DNA from: Verrucomicrobiales bacterium
GTDB taxonomy: Bacteria > Verrucomicrobiota > Verrucomicrobiia > Limisphaerales > J093
Reading direction: 5' to 3'
Length of the DNA stretch: 43,839 bases
NCBI GenBank assembly: GCA_015075445.1
Contig: JABTUJ010000051.1
Coordinates: 1-43,839, forward strand
A model generated the notes under the pieces. It made no database searches. It was not told the DNA's origin and saw only the letters and a list, made by a program, of their open reading frames with translations. A program made the position numbers and the translations under genes. Shown piece by piece: positions 7,948-16,707 of this stretch. Each line of letters opens with the position of its first letter. The stretch's first letter is position 1.

Positions 7948-8021
7948 CTGTAGGCGCCGACGTGAGGAGGCTGCGTGGGCCAGGGACAATACCCTTCGCC
8001 TCCTCACGTCGGCGCCTACAG
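7948..8021. repeat. long palindromic repeat, 23-bp perfect arms
   Basis: The arms 7948-7970 and 7999-8021 are exact inverted copies of 23 bases, separated by a 28-base loop. The left arm begins CTGTAGGCGCCGACG. The element lies in the 309-base gap between the 1340-aa gene and the permease gene, both on the minus strand. The arm resembles the unit of the tandem array at 40047-40250 (18 of 23 positions identical to its reverse complement). This suggests a dispersed REP-like family. The rest of the gap holds a terminator and a leader in which I see no other signal. Confidence 0.85.
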
Positions 8022-8065
8022 TCGTTAAGTATTAAATTAAGGGCTGACCCCTCGGGAACGGGGAC

Positions 8066-8097
8066 AAGAAAAAAGGGCCGGACTCGCGCCCGGCCCT
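8066..8097 (-). terminator. intrinsic terminator of the 1340-aa gene
   Basis: Reading the minus strand after the stop at 8128, an 8-bp perfect GC stem (AGGGCCGG at 8097-8090 paired with CCGGCCCT at 8081-8074) with an 8-base loop is followed at once by TTTTTT. This is a textbook rho-independent terminator. It separates the 1340-aa gene from the permease-lut operon. Confidence 0.9.
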
Positions 8098-8127
8098 GTG
8101 TGTTGCGAGAGGCTGTTGCCTGTTGCC

Positions 8128-11100
8128 TTATTGTCTGACCCGGTAGTACGCCTGCGCCGCCGTCATCGGCACCGTCACCGGACTCGTCGCCCCCGCCACC
8201 GGCGCCCACATCGCCAGGTCACTGGAGGACTCCAGCGTCCCACCCGCCGGTTGCCAGGACAGGATCAGGTTCCCACCCTCCCGTTGTACCGCCAGCACCG
8301 GCGCGGCCACCGGAGGACCGCTCAGATACTTGACCGCGTTGAGGAACAGCTTGGTCCCGTCCTCGGTCAGGTCGAAGATGCCCGCCCCCTGGCTGGTCAG
8401 ACCGTCGGCTTCCCGGCTGCCGCTCAGGAACACCAACCGGCGGCCGCCCAGGGTGTCGGCCCCGGCGTTGGCCAGCGTCGCCCCCGCGTCCCACTCGCCG
8501 ATCACCATGCCGTTGACCGCCGGATCGCCCGCCGTCGCAATCGTCGCCAGCACCCGGCCCCCGCCCGCGACCGGATCGGTGTTGACCGAGATGCCCCGCT
8601 GCTGATTGCCATTGAACGAGACCCGGTTGGCATACGGATTGACCATCATCCCGTCCTGATCCAGGGCCACGCCCTGGAAAATGGGATGGGCTGGCTCGTT
8701 CACCTTCAGGCTGACGGTCCCGGCGGTGTCGGGAATGGTGCCCCCGGTGGTGAAGCCCAGACGGCTGTTGCGCACCACATAGCCACCCATGACCATCGTG
8801 GGTGCCGTGATGCCGTTCCAGGCCAGGGTCTCGGCCGCATCCTGGTAGTCCCCGCTGGGAACCGAGCGACTGATGATGACCAGGTCGAAGGTGTTCAGCA
8901 GGGCGGTGTCCGGCGTGCCCGAGGTGAGCACGCGGGTGACGGCGTAGCCATTGGCCGCCAGCAGTTGGGTGTAGCCGGCGTCCGGTGCCGCGGTGAACCC
9001 GGCGTTGGCGGCGTCAGTCGAGGGCGTGTTGTCCCCCGGATGGAAGCTCACCCAGGCGATCTTCGGACCCACGTCCGGATCGTTGATGGTGGTGAAGGAC
9101 CACGGCAGCGTGACGCCGGCATAGCCCAGCGTGACATTGACGGCGGCGTCCGAAGGGTACCGGGTCGCCGGCACGTACCGCACCGTGGTCGTGGTGCCAG
9201 CCACGGACTTCTCCGGCGTCACCGGCGCCCCGTTGACGGACAGGGTGACGTCCCCCGTGTAGTTCTCGATGATGACTTCGATGGTGGCGTCCCGCGCCAC
9301 GGCGGTGGCACCGCGGCCAGGCGTAAGCGAGCGGATCGAAGGCCGAGCCGGCCCGGTGTATTCGCGGTACACCTTGACGTGGAGGGCGCGGTTGCGGTCG
9401 TTCAGGAGGGTCGAGGAGTTGCCTTCCATCTCGAGGTGGTGCAATTCGCAGTTGGCCCCACCCTCGCCCTCAAACCAGAGGAGGCGCAGGGGGTAGATGC
9501 CCGCCTGCTCGACGACGAAATCGCAGGCCGATTGCGGCAGGTCGGCCGTAGCACCGCGGCCCGCATCGAACTGGCCGAGCACGGTGGCGACGAGGTCCTT
9601 TGGGTCGAGGCCGGACGTCAGCTTGAAGCCGTCGTCGCTGTTAACTCCCAACCGGTAGATGCCGGGCTGGAGTTCGACGTAGCCGATAGCCTCGCCCACG
9701 ATCCAGTTCTGCTGGGGGGTGTCGCCCGGGAAGATGCCTGGGATCTCGGCATCCGTGAAGTGGGGGTTGGCGCTCCACGGGTCGTTGCCCGCGGTGAACG
9801 CACCGGCGTTGGCCGGTGCCTGCTGGTTCCAGTTGATGACTTCGACCTCGTGGCGGCCGTCGGGAAGCGTGCCGGTGAACGCGCCATTGAGGTAAGGCTG
9901 ACCCGTCGCAGGGTCGAGGTTGGCGCGGGCCAGTTGGCTCTCGGCGGCGGCGATGGTGTTGGCGTTGCCGGGGCGCGGGACGACGGCGCCGCCTGAATCC
10001 ACCATCTGATACACATCCACGGCGAAGCCGGAGGTGTTGCGGTTGATCTGGCCGGCCGGGATGGCGTAGCCCGCCTGCAGCACCGGCAGGCCGGAGTAGT
10101 CCCGCACGGAAAACTGCCACGTATGCGACGCCTGATTCGCCGGGCTCGCGGTGTCGGTGAACTGCAGTTCGACCGTGACGGTCTGACCCGAGGGCAGCAG
10201 TCCCGCCGGCTGATACCTGGCGGTGGTGACGGTGCCCGACTTGGTCACGTTGGCGGCCACTTCCTGGCCGTTGACCAGCAGCTTGACCGATCCCGCCGCC
10301 ACGGCGGTGTCCTGGTCCGTGATTTGTGCCTGGATGGCCAGGCCAGGCCAGACATTGGCCGCGCCCGGCAGGGGTGACACCGACACGGTCGGCGTTTGGG
10401 GCACGCGCAGCAGGCTGTAGGACTTGACGCTCCGCGCATTGGCCCGGTCGTTCACGAGAATCTTGGCCGGCGGATCCGCTGCCAGATCCACCGAGAAGAA
10501 CTCGACCGCGGCACCCCCGTCGCCTTCGTACCAGATGAGGCGGACCGGATAGACGCCGTCTTCGGCGACGTTCACGTAGAAGAGCGTGTCGGCCACGCCG
10601 CGCCCGCCGCTGAACACGCCGAGTTCACGGGCCGTGGGAGCACCCGGGTTGCGGCCTGCGGTCACACGGAAGCCGTCATCGCTGTTCACGCCGAACTGGT
10701 TCATGCCCGCCTTGAGCTCGAGGTAGCCCACGATCTCGGCGGCGATGTTGTCGGTGTTGTCCGGGTTTTCCGGATCGCCGCCCGGAATGCCGGGGATGGG
10801 GTCGTCCGAGCCGAAGTTGCCGGCCGAGGCCTGCGTGCCGTTGGGTCGGAGTTCTTGGTTCCAGTTGATCACGGTGACCGGGTGCGTCCCGCGGGGACCG
10901 GTGCCGGCCGTGGCGAAGTTCTGGAGCGGGTTGCCGGTCACAGGGTCGAGGAGGCGACCGGCGAGTTGGTTCTCGGCACGCAGCGTGTTGTTCGGGAGCG
11001 TGAGGAGCGGCCACAGGGCGGAATCACGAGCCTGCACCACCCGGGCCAGGAAACCGGAACTGTTCAGGTCCACCGCGTCGGCTGGAATCGCGTCCTCCGC

Positions 11101-12150
11101 CGTGAGCGTGGGGAAGGTCTCAACGGTGAAGGTGAGGGTCTCGCCCAAGTCAGTCGCGGGGGTGCCGTCGTCGGTGAAGGTGAGCACGGCGACGTGGGTG
11201 GAGCCGGACGGGAAAAAGGGGGTCACGCGATAGCGGATCGTCGTCGTGTCACCGGACTTCGTGACCTCGGTGGTCACGGCGGTGCCGTCGAGGGTGACGG
11301 CGATGGTGTCGGCCTTCACCTTGGTCAGGGAACCATCGAGGATGGTGAAGGTGAAGCCGAAGAGGTCGCCGCGCGCGGCGGTGACGATGGGCTTTTCCGG
11401 GTAAGGGACGACGACGGCGCCGTACATGTTCTGGCCGCTGTTGTCGGGCGCGCCGAGGGTGAACGTGCCGGCTTCGAAGACCTTCATATAGATGCTGGAC
11501 CATTGGTTGACGCCCTGGCCCGGCCCGGCGCCGTCGGCGCCTTCATCCACGCCGATGTGGTCGGGCCAATCGGGGTTGCCGTGGCGGTTGTGACCGGTTT
11601 TCACCGGGGTCCAGCCCTCGTCCACGATCCACTGCATGTCGGGGATGCCGTCGCCGTTGCGATCTCCGATCCAGTCCGGGTAATTGGGCGGGTTGGCGTT
11701 GCTGCCGTCGCCCATGCGATCGTCGATCAGCATGTAGACGAAGGACTTCTTGGCGATGGTGACCTGCAGGCTGTAGGTGAAGTTGTCGCGGTTGTCGTTG
11801 CCGCTCATGATGTACTCGCCGCCCAACAGGTACTTCGGGATGAGCAGCGTCGGGGTCGCCCCGGTCCACTCGTGATTGCGGTCCACGAACGCGGGTACTT
11901 CCTCGCCGAACAGGCCGCAGGCAAAAGGCGTCCCGACGGCGCCGGCGGTGGGTTCATTGGCAACCGTCCGGTTCCAGGTGGTGCCGGTCCACTTGGCGAC
12001 AATGGTGTCGAAGGGATTCCCTTGGGCATCCCGTTCGTCATCGCCACCGGATTCGACGACATCGGTGATCACCGGGAGGGCGTGAAGGCTCGCTGGCGCC
12101 CCGAGGAGCAGGGTCGCGGCGAGCGACAGCAGGAGTGCTTTGCGTGTCAT
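8128..12150 (-). CDS. large secreted protein with duplicated Ig-like/PA14-like units
   Basis: 1340 residues with a clear signal peptide (MTRKALLLSLAATLLLGAPA, cleavage near residue 24-25). After an N-terminal part containing GDRNGDGIPDM there are two successive units. Each has an Ig-like domain (SVKLLVNGQEVAANVTKSG type, with an almost identical motif in the first) followed by a beta-sandwich with 'QFGVNSDDGFRVTAG' / 'RLGVNSDDGFKLTSG' and 'YPVRLIWYEGDGGA' / 'YPLRLLWFEGEGGA'. This is the pattern of PA14-like carbohydrate-binding modules. A third Ig domain and a ThuA/Rossmann-like stretch (FDLVIISRSVPSG) follow. The tail (ESSSDLAMWAPVAG...YYRVR) is typical of exported verrucomicrobial proteins. 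It is likely a cell-surface or extracellular polysaccharide-binding protein. No catalytic domain is recognised. Confidence 0.85.
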   Translation of the reverse strand: MTRKALLLSLAATLLLGAPASLHALPVITDVVESGGDDERDAQGNPFDTIVAKWTGTTWNRTVANEPTAGAVGTPFACGLFGEEVPAFVDRNHEWTGATPTLLIPKYLLGGEYIMSGNDNRDNFTYSLQVTIAKKSFVYMLIDDRMGDGSNANPPNYPDWIGDRNGDGIPDMQWIVDEGWTPVKTGHNRHGNPDWPDHIGVDEGADGAGPGQGVNQWSSIYMKVFEAGTFTLGAPDNSGQNMYGAVVVPYPEKPIVTAARGDLFGFTFTILDGSLTKVKADTIAVTLDGTAVTTEVTKSGDTTTIRYRVTPFFPSGSTHVAVLTFTDDGTPATDLGETLTFTVETFPTLTAEDAIPADAVDLNSSGFLARVVQARDSALWPLLTLPNNTLRAENQLAGRLLDPVTGNPLQNFATAGTGPRGTHPVTVINWNQELRPNGTQASAGNFGSDDPIPGIPGGDPENPDNTDNIAAEIVGYLELKAGMNQFGVNSDDGFRVTAGRNPGAPTARELGVFSGGRGVADTLFYVNVAEDGVYPVRLIWYEGDGGAAVEFFSVDLAADPPAKILVNDRANARSVKSYSLLRVPQTPTVSVSPLPGAANVWPGLAIQAQITDQDTAVAAGSVKLLVNGQEVAANVTKSGTVTTARYQPAGLLPSGQTVTVELQFTDTASPANQASHTWQFSVRDYSGLPVLQAGYAIPAGQINRNTSGFAVDVYQMVDSGGAVVPRPGNANTIAAAESQLARANLDPATGQPYLNGAFTGTLPDGRHEVEVINWNQQAPANAGAFTAGNDPWSANPHFTDAEIPGIFPGDTPQQNWIVGEAIGYVELQPGIYRLGVNSDDGFKLTSGLDPKDLVATVLGQFDAGRGATADLPQSACDFVVEQAGIYPLRLLWFEGEGGANCELHHLEMEGNSSTLLNDRNRALHVKVYREYTGPARPSIRSLTPGRGATAVARDATIEVIIENYTGDVTLSVNGAPVTPEKSVAGTTTTVRYVPATRYPSDAAVNVTLGYAGVTLPWSFTTINDPDVGPKIAWVSFHPGDNTPSTDAANAGFTAAPDAGYTQLLAANGYAVTRVLTSGTPDTALLNTFDLVIISRSVPSGDYQDAAETLAWNGITAPTMVMGGYVVRNSRLGFTTGGTIPDTAGTVSLKVNEPAHPIFQGVALDQDGMMVNPYANRVSFNGNQQRGISVNTDPVAGGGRVLATIATAGDPAVNGMVIGEWDAGATLANAGADTLGGRRLVFLSGSREADGLTSQGAGIFDLTEDGTKLFLNAVKYLSGPPVAAPVLAVQREGGNLILSWQPAGGTLESSSDLAMWAPVAGATSPVTVPMTAAQAYYRVRQ

Positions 12151-12284
12151 GGTTTGGGGGTTCAGGGGTTTGTCAATCCGACTGTACCGGGCCGACAGCG
12201 CGCCCTTCGGCGCGCCTTGCGGTATGCAAGATCAGCCCTGTCGGAGTCATTGGTCGGTGCGATGGTAGAGCGCGGAAATGGATT

Positions 12285-12298
12285 GGCAAACGCTTTCG
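12285..12298 (-). promoter_or_regulatory. candidate LacI/CRE-type operator upstream of the 1340-aa gene
   Basis: The minus strand reads CGAAAGCGTTTGCC, close to the LacI-family/CRE consensus (TGAAAGCGTTTTCA-like, with central CG). It lies about 135 bases before the start at 12150. The remaining 12151-12425 gap carries no gene I recognise. A single short match in GC-rich DNA is weak evidence. Confidence 0.25.
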
Positions 12299-12425
12299 GC
12301 CGCGCACCTTGCTGATGCTCCTGCGGACCCGTGCGGGGGCGCACGGCCGGTCCGAGGGTGGGAGATCAGCCTGAACGACCCGACCCGGCGAGCTTGGGCG
12401 TCAAGAACCAGTCCTGAAACGACTC

Positions 12426-14654
12426 CTAACGACCAGAAACCGGGGCCTCTGCTGCGCCAACGAACTCGGGCGGAGGCAGTTGTCGTGGTCCGACCCCGCC
12501 GGCCGCTTCGAGCAACGCACGGCGTGTCGAGATCTCGGGGTAACCCGATGCCAGCATCCGCAGCGCCTCGCGCGTGGCCGGATCCGCGAGGCGCCCCAAG
12601 GCCTCGGCCGCCGCATGCCGCGTGTCGGGAGCATTGTCAAAGTCCCGCACGATGCCCACCAGCACCGGCACCGCCCGCGGATCGCCCAACCGCCCCAGGG
12701 CCCAGGCGACCGCGGCACGCCAGCACGGCGTTAGATCGTTGTGCAGAAACAGTACCCCCGGCCCCAACGGGTCGGGTCGGCCCGAGGCCGCCTCGGCCGG
12801 CGATTGCGCCAGCGCACTCAGCAAGGTCTCCGCCGACCGCGGATCGGCCAGGTTCCCGAGCGCCCGGGCCAGGTAGAACGACACCCAATGCCTGGTGGGG
12901 AGCTTGGTGACCACGGGAATCCCCGTGTCAAACACGCGCGGTATATCATTGCCGAGCACGTGGTAGCGCGCGAAGGCGGCGCGCAGGCGGGGTTCGAAAC
13001 GGCGATCACGACACACCAGGGAGAGGATCTGTGCCGCGCGATTCTCGGGATCGGGTTTCCCGCCCCAGGCCTGATGGGTGCTTGCCAGGGCTTGCGCAAT
13101 CGTGTCCACCGGCGCCGCCGCCGGGTCGCCGAGCAGGGCCAGGCAGGTTTCGACCACGGCCGCTTCCGCCCCGCTGCGACGCAGCACCCGGCCCACCAGG
13201 GTCTCGCAGTCGTCGTTCCCCGGGAACAGCGCCCGGTCGGTGTCCGTCGGTACGGACCGGATGAGGTGCGGGACGAGGTCGCCGGCGCGGGTCGAACCCA
13301 GGGCGTCCAGCGCCTCGGTAATGAAGTAGTGGACCGGTGCGGCGTGGCAGGCGATGAGCGCGTCGTGATCGCCGTACCAGCGGGTATGCTCTGGATAATC
13401 GGGAAGCCCCACGAACAGGCGGATCAAGGCGACCTCCGCCTCCGGGGCACCGATCCGGCCCAGGGCTTCGATGGCGGCCTCGGCCAGGAAGAGGTTTCCG
13501 GTCGCGGGGTCCGTATGACCCTGGGCGGTCTCGGCGAGCAGCGCCGCGGCGGCGGCGTCCTGGAGGTAGCCCAGCGCCCGTACGGCCGCCTGCAACGTGC
13601 GCGGGTTGGCCGGGGAATGCGCATTGAACCGGGTGCCATCACCCTGGTGGTGCTGACGCCATTCCGGATACGGGTTGACCTCGCGTTCGCGGGCCACGTA
13701 CCCGCGAAGCGCTTCGCGCGCCGCCGGCCCGCCGATGCGTCCCAACGCCACCGCAGCACGGCGGACTTGATCGCGGTCGCCCTGATGCAATCGCGCCACC
13801 AGTTTGGTCTCGAGCGTGTCCCAGCCGTTGAGCTCGAACCAACGCCGCCAGGCGCGCGCTTGTTCGGCACGGCGACCGACCTCGACAAACGCGTCGAAGT
13901 CCCGGGCCTGGCCGGTCAGGTTCTCCAGGGCCACCGCCGCGGCCTGGGCCACCAGCGGATCGGCATCCTCCAAGGCCCTCAGCAACGCGGGTACGGACGC
14001 GCGGGTGCCACAGGTGGCCAGGGCGAAGGCCGCCGCCACGCGGGCTTCGCGTTCCTCCGCACGCAGGCCTTGCTCGAGCACCGAGGCCGCGGCGGGATCT
14101 CGGAAGATCGCCAGGCGTTGGGCCGCCGAGATGCGTCGCGCCGGGTCCCGGCCCTCGAGTTGAGCCATCAACGACTGAACCGTCTCCTGGCCGGTGGCGT
14201 CGGGATGGGAAGCCTCGACGTGGCGATTGAGCCCGGCCACTTCACGGTAGCGGTCGAACTGAAGTTCCATCAGGCCCGTCACCGCCGCGTTGTTGCCCCG
14301 AAACCGGTGGGGTTGGCCCTGGCCCAGCAGTCGGAGCGGCGGGGTTCGCAGCGCTTGAAGCGTCGCGAGGCTGCTGGGCGGCGCGACCTGGCGCGGCTGG
14401 TGGCAGCCCACACATCCCCGCGTTTCGCCTGGGCGCACATAGATCCAGGACATCTCGTTCAGCTCGGAACGGCCCTCGGCGTCCACCGCCTGAAGGGCAA
14501 TGGCCGTGTCGGCAGGCACCTCGATGGCGAAGGAACCGTCGGGCGCCAAGGGTACCGTGCCCAATTCCGTGACCTCGCTGCCGGCGTGCACAATGTAGGA
14601 ATGGGAAGAACGTACGGTCAGCCCCTTGCCCGCCAGCACCCGAATGGCCCGCAC
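12426..14654 (-). CDS. HzsA-like protein, C-terminal half: CXXCH haem motif and HEAT repeats
   Basis: About 742 codons with no signal peptide. The sequence opens in mid-domain with HSYIVHAGSEVTELGTVPLA and MSWIYVRPGE, then a haem-c motif GCVGCHQP near residue 81-86. About fifteen HEAT-like alpha-helical repeats follow (for example VARLHQGDRDQVRRAAVALG and AALGRLGDP-type units), ending at EAPVSGR. The nominal first codon is a GTG without a good ribosome-binding site. Upstream, the same frame continues through one UGA (14700-14702) into the N-terminal half at 14700-16550 with no other stop. I therefore regard the two as one gene of about 1374 codons, with the UGA either a nonsense mutation, a sequencing error, or a recoded codon. 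CXXCH plus HEAT plus propeller is a combination seen in exported putative cytochrome-like proteins of Planctomycetota and Verrucomicrobiota. Confidence 0.8.
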   Translation of the reverse strand: MRAIRVLAGKGLTVRSSHSYIVHAGSEVTELGTVPLAPDGSFAIEVPADTAIALQAVDAEGRSELNEMSWIYVRPGETRGCVGCHQPRQVAPPSSLATLQALRTPPLRLLGQGQPHRFRGNNAAVTGLMELQFDRYREVAGLNRHVEASHPDATGQETVQSLMAQLEGRDPARRISAAQRLAIFRDPAAASVLEQGLRAEEREARVAAAFALATCGTRASVPALLRALEDADPLVAQAAAVALENLTGQARDFDAFVEVGRRAEQARAWRRWFELNGWDTLETKLVARLHQGDRDQVRRAAVALGRIGGPAAREALRGYVAREREVNPYPEWRQHHQGDGTRFNAHSPANPRTLQAAVRALGYLQDAAAAALLAETAQGHTDPATGNLFLAEAAIEALGRIGAPEAEVALIRLFVGLPDYPEHTRWYGDHDALIACHAAPVHYFITEALDALGSTRAGDLVPHLIRSVPTDTDRALFPGNDDCETLVGRVLRRSGAEAAVVETCLALLGDPAAAPVDTIAQALASTHQAWGGKPDPENRAAQILSLVCRDRRFEPRLRAAFARYHVLGNDIPRVFDTGIPVVTKLPTRHWVSFYLARALGNLADPRSAETLLSALAQSPAEAASGRPDPLGPGVLFLHNDLTPCWRAAVAWALGRLGDPRAVPVLVGIVRDFDNAPDTRHAAAEALGRLADPATREALRMLASGYPEISTRRALLEAAGGVGPRQLPPPEFVGAAEAPVSGR

Positions 14655-14663
14655 GTGACCCCA

Positions 14664-14702
14664 ACCCGCCGTCGTCTTCTGCGTCAGGCGGGCATTCTGT
14701 CA
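14664..14702 (-). other. in-frame UGA followed by a 7-bp stem-loop
   Basis: On the minus strand the codons read ...GAG CTG TAC TGA CAG AAT GCC..., i.e. GELY-stop-QNARLTQK, with frame and family-like sequence continuing on both sides. Six bases after the UGA, GCCCGCC (14693-14687) pairs with GGCGGGT (14670-14664) around a 16-base loop. The position resembles a bacterial SECIS element, but the loop lacks a clear canonical guanine at its start, so recoding is only a possibility. Confidence 0.5.
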
Positions 14703-16550
14703 GTACAGCTCGCCCGTCGCGCGGAGGTCGTCGGCGCGGTGCGGGTCCACCTTCGCCACCAACTGCGGTGGGCGCGGCCGCGGGCCGAGGAAAACCGGGG
14801 AATGAATGGGGTCACCGCCCGAGTCGAACACGATCACCGCCCCTCCCGCGGGGCGGTCCGGATCCAGCAGCGCGAGTTGCTCGAACCGATACTGGGGGTT
14901 CGGTTGCCGGCCGTTCTTGCGGGCAACGTCGAGGGGTGTGCGACCGACGACAGTACAGAGCAGGCGTCCGTCCGGCAACGCCGCGACATCGGCGGCCTCG
15001 ACCCGCAGGTGTTGGAGATCCCGGGCAGCGCAACCCGGCCGGCCCACGGCGATGCTCGATCCCGTGACGAAGGCCACCCGCCCGTCCGGGAGCGGGGCGG
15101 GGCTGCCACAGTGGAAGGCGCGCAGACGATCCCCGTACTCGGGTCCCAGCTCGAGCCCGAACTCGGTGTATCCCCCCGTGCCATCCGGATGCACCGCATG
15201 CAGCAGGGTCTCGACCTTGCCGCGGTCGAAGAAGTTGTCCGACCGGATGAACAGGAGGCGTCCGTCGGCCAGGACTTCCGGTTCGTTGTCAAAGATGAAT
15301 GTGTGCGTCAACGGCCGGGGAATGCCGCCCCCGGCGGGCAGGACGAACAGGGCCCGCGACGGCGGTTGGTGGTATTCCTCGAACGTCCCGATCCGCGTCG
15401 AGGCGAACACAATCCGGCCATCGGGCAACTCCGCCGGCTCGAGGTCGTGGAACGGACCGTCGGTGAGCCGTTCGAGTTCGCCCTCCTCGACCGAGAGCCG
15501 GTACAGGTGGAAGAAGGCCTCGCCTGCGCGGACCATGGAGAAGTAGATCCACCGGCCGTCAAACGACACGCTGGGCGAACCGATCGCGCCCGGGCCGGCG
15601 TCAACCAGCACCTCGGGCACCACGCCGGGTCGTGCGGGCCGCAAGGCCAGCAGTTGGCGGCCCATCTTGACGGGCGCGGGCAGGTCATGTTCCGGGAACG
15701 CGCGGGTATGGTGGGGGTTGAAGATGGTCACGGTCAGGCTGTCGGCGCTGGTGCCGGTGTGGTGGACCGGGCGGTACAGGCTGCAGTCCTGGCCCACGAA
15801 CACCACGCCCTCCGGCCACGGGTAGTCGTCCGGCGGAATCACTTCCCGCACCGGTCGCGGTCCCGGCCCCACGCCCGTCCGGGCCGCTTCCTTGAGGCCC
15901 TCGAGCGCCTCCCGCACCTGCCGGCGTCGTTCATCCAGGGGTTCGCCGGCGCGAACCAAGGCCGAGCGGACCACGACCCGGCCCCACGGGGCGGCGCCGT
16001 AATCTCCGGCCACATGCACCGCCCGCCAGCCGGCATCGTCGAATCCGGGCTGCTCCCATTGCGGCGTCTCCTGATCGGTGCTGAGCCACGTCTCGTCCGT
16101 GACCATCACCCGGGGCGGACCGGCGGCCAGGCGCGCCTCGAGCTTCAGCAGCAACCCGGCGGGACCGGGCATGGTGTTGATGGCTTCGACGGCGACGACG
16201 TTCCGCCCCGGCACCAGCAGGTGGGTGACCTCGAATCGCTTGGGATTGCCCCACGCGCTGTGGTCGGCCTCGCTTTCGCCCGCGAGCTGGCCGTTCACAT
16301 AAACCGAGAAGAGGTTGTCCGCGGTGATCAGCAACTCCGCCGTCTCGAGCCCGGTGGGATCCGGCAACGTCAGTGCGGCGCGGAAGTAGTTGGCGCCCCC
16401 GGGGAAGCTCTGCGCGGTGGTGATGGGCATCGGTTCGCGCGAGAACCAGATCCACTTGGCGCCGTCAAAGGCCGGCGTGTCCGGTTGGGAATGGAGGGGG
16501 GCGGAGAGCACCAGGAAAGCGGCCAGAGCGGCCCGTCGCGTCGAGTCCAT
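14700..16550 (-). CDS. HzsA-like protein, N-terminal half: jelly-roll and beta-propeller
   Basis: About 616 codons from ATG at 16550 (MDSTRRAALAAFLVLSAPLH). This start gives a proper signal peptide; an upstream TTG at 16565 is less likely. Residues ~30-170 are a galactose-binding-like jelly-roll (NYFRAALTLPDPTGLETAEL, VYVNGQLAGE). Then come propeller blades of the WD40/PD40 type (ELERLTDGPFHDLEPAELPD, GRIVFASTRIGTFEEYHQ, LADGRLLFIRSDN). This layout matches what I recall of proteins annotated as hydrazine-synthase-alpha-like (PF18582). The frame stops at UGA 14700-14702 but continues in the same frame as the CXXCH/HEAT half. Hydrazine synthesis itself is not implied, because the family is broad and no partners (HzsB/C) are present. 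Confidence 0.82.
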   Translation of the reverse strand: MDSTRRAALAAFLVLSAPLHSQPDTPAFDGAKWIWFSREPMPITTAQSFPGGANYFRAALTLPDPTGLETAELLITADNLFSVYVNGQLAGESEADHSAWGNPKRFEVTHLLVPGRNVVAVEAINTMPGPAGLLLKLEARLAAGPPRVMVTDETWLSTDQETPQWEQPGFDDAGWRAVHVAGDYGAAPWGRVVVRSALVRAGEPLDERRRQVREALEGLKEAARTGVGPGPRPVREVIPPDDYPWPEGVVFVGQDCSLYRPVHHTGTSADSLTVTIFNPHHTRAFPEHDLPAPVKMGRQLLALRPARPGVVPEVLVDAGPGAIGSPSVSFDGRWIYFSMVRAGEAFFHLYRLSVEEGELERLTDGPFHDLEPAELPDGRIVFASTRIGTFEEYHQPPSRALFVLPAGGGIPRPLTHTFIFDNEPEVLADGRLLFIRSDNFFDRGKVETLLHAVHPDGTGGYTEFGLELGPEYGDRLRAFHCGSPAPLPDGRVAFVTGSSIAVGRPGCAARDLQHLRVEAADVAALPDGRLLCTVVGRTPLDVARKNGRQPNPQYRFEQLALLDPDRPAGGAVIVFDSGGDPIHSPVFLGPRPRPPQLVAKVDPHRADDLRATGELY

Positions 16551-16707
16551 GCGCGCGGGATTCAACTTGTTTCCGGGCGGCGCGGGAAGGCTGTTTGTTG
16601 CCGCCGGCCGCGATGGAAGCCAGCCGCCCAGGAAAAGGCTTTGGTCTTGAATCCCCGCGGCCCGCCCGCCAAGGTACGCCCCGTCAATAGCTTGTACTTA
16701 TCTCAAG

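Noticed and set aside
7819..8007. N-terminal extension of the NCS1 permease to 8007
   Set aside because: The added residues are Arg-rich and run into the palindromic repeat. The ATG at 7818 has a good ribosome-binding site and a typical N-terminus.
12426..16550. Hydrazine synthase (anammox) subunit
   Set aside because: The family resemblance is to the broad HzsA-like group. No HzsB/C, hydroxylamine or hydrazine enzymes are present and the HEAT-repeat half is not part of HzsA.
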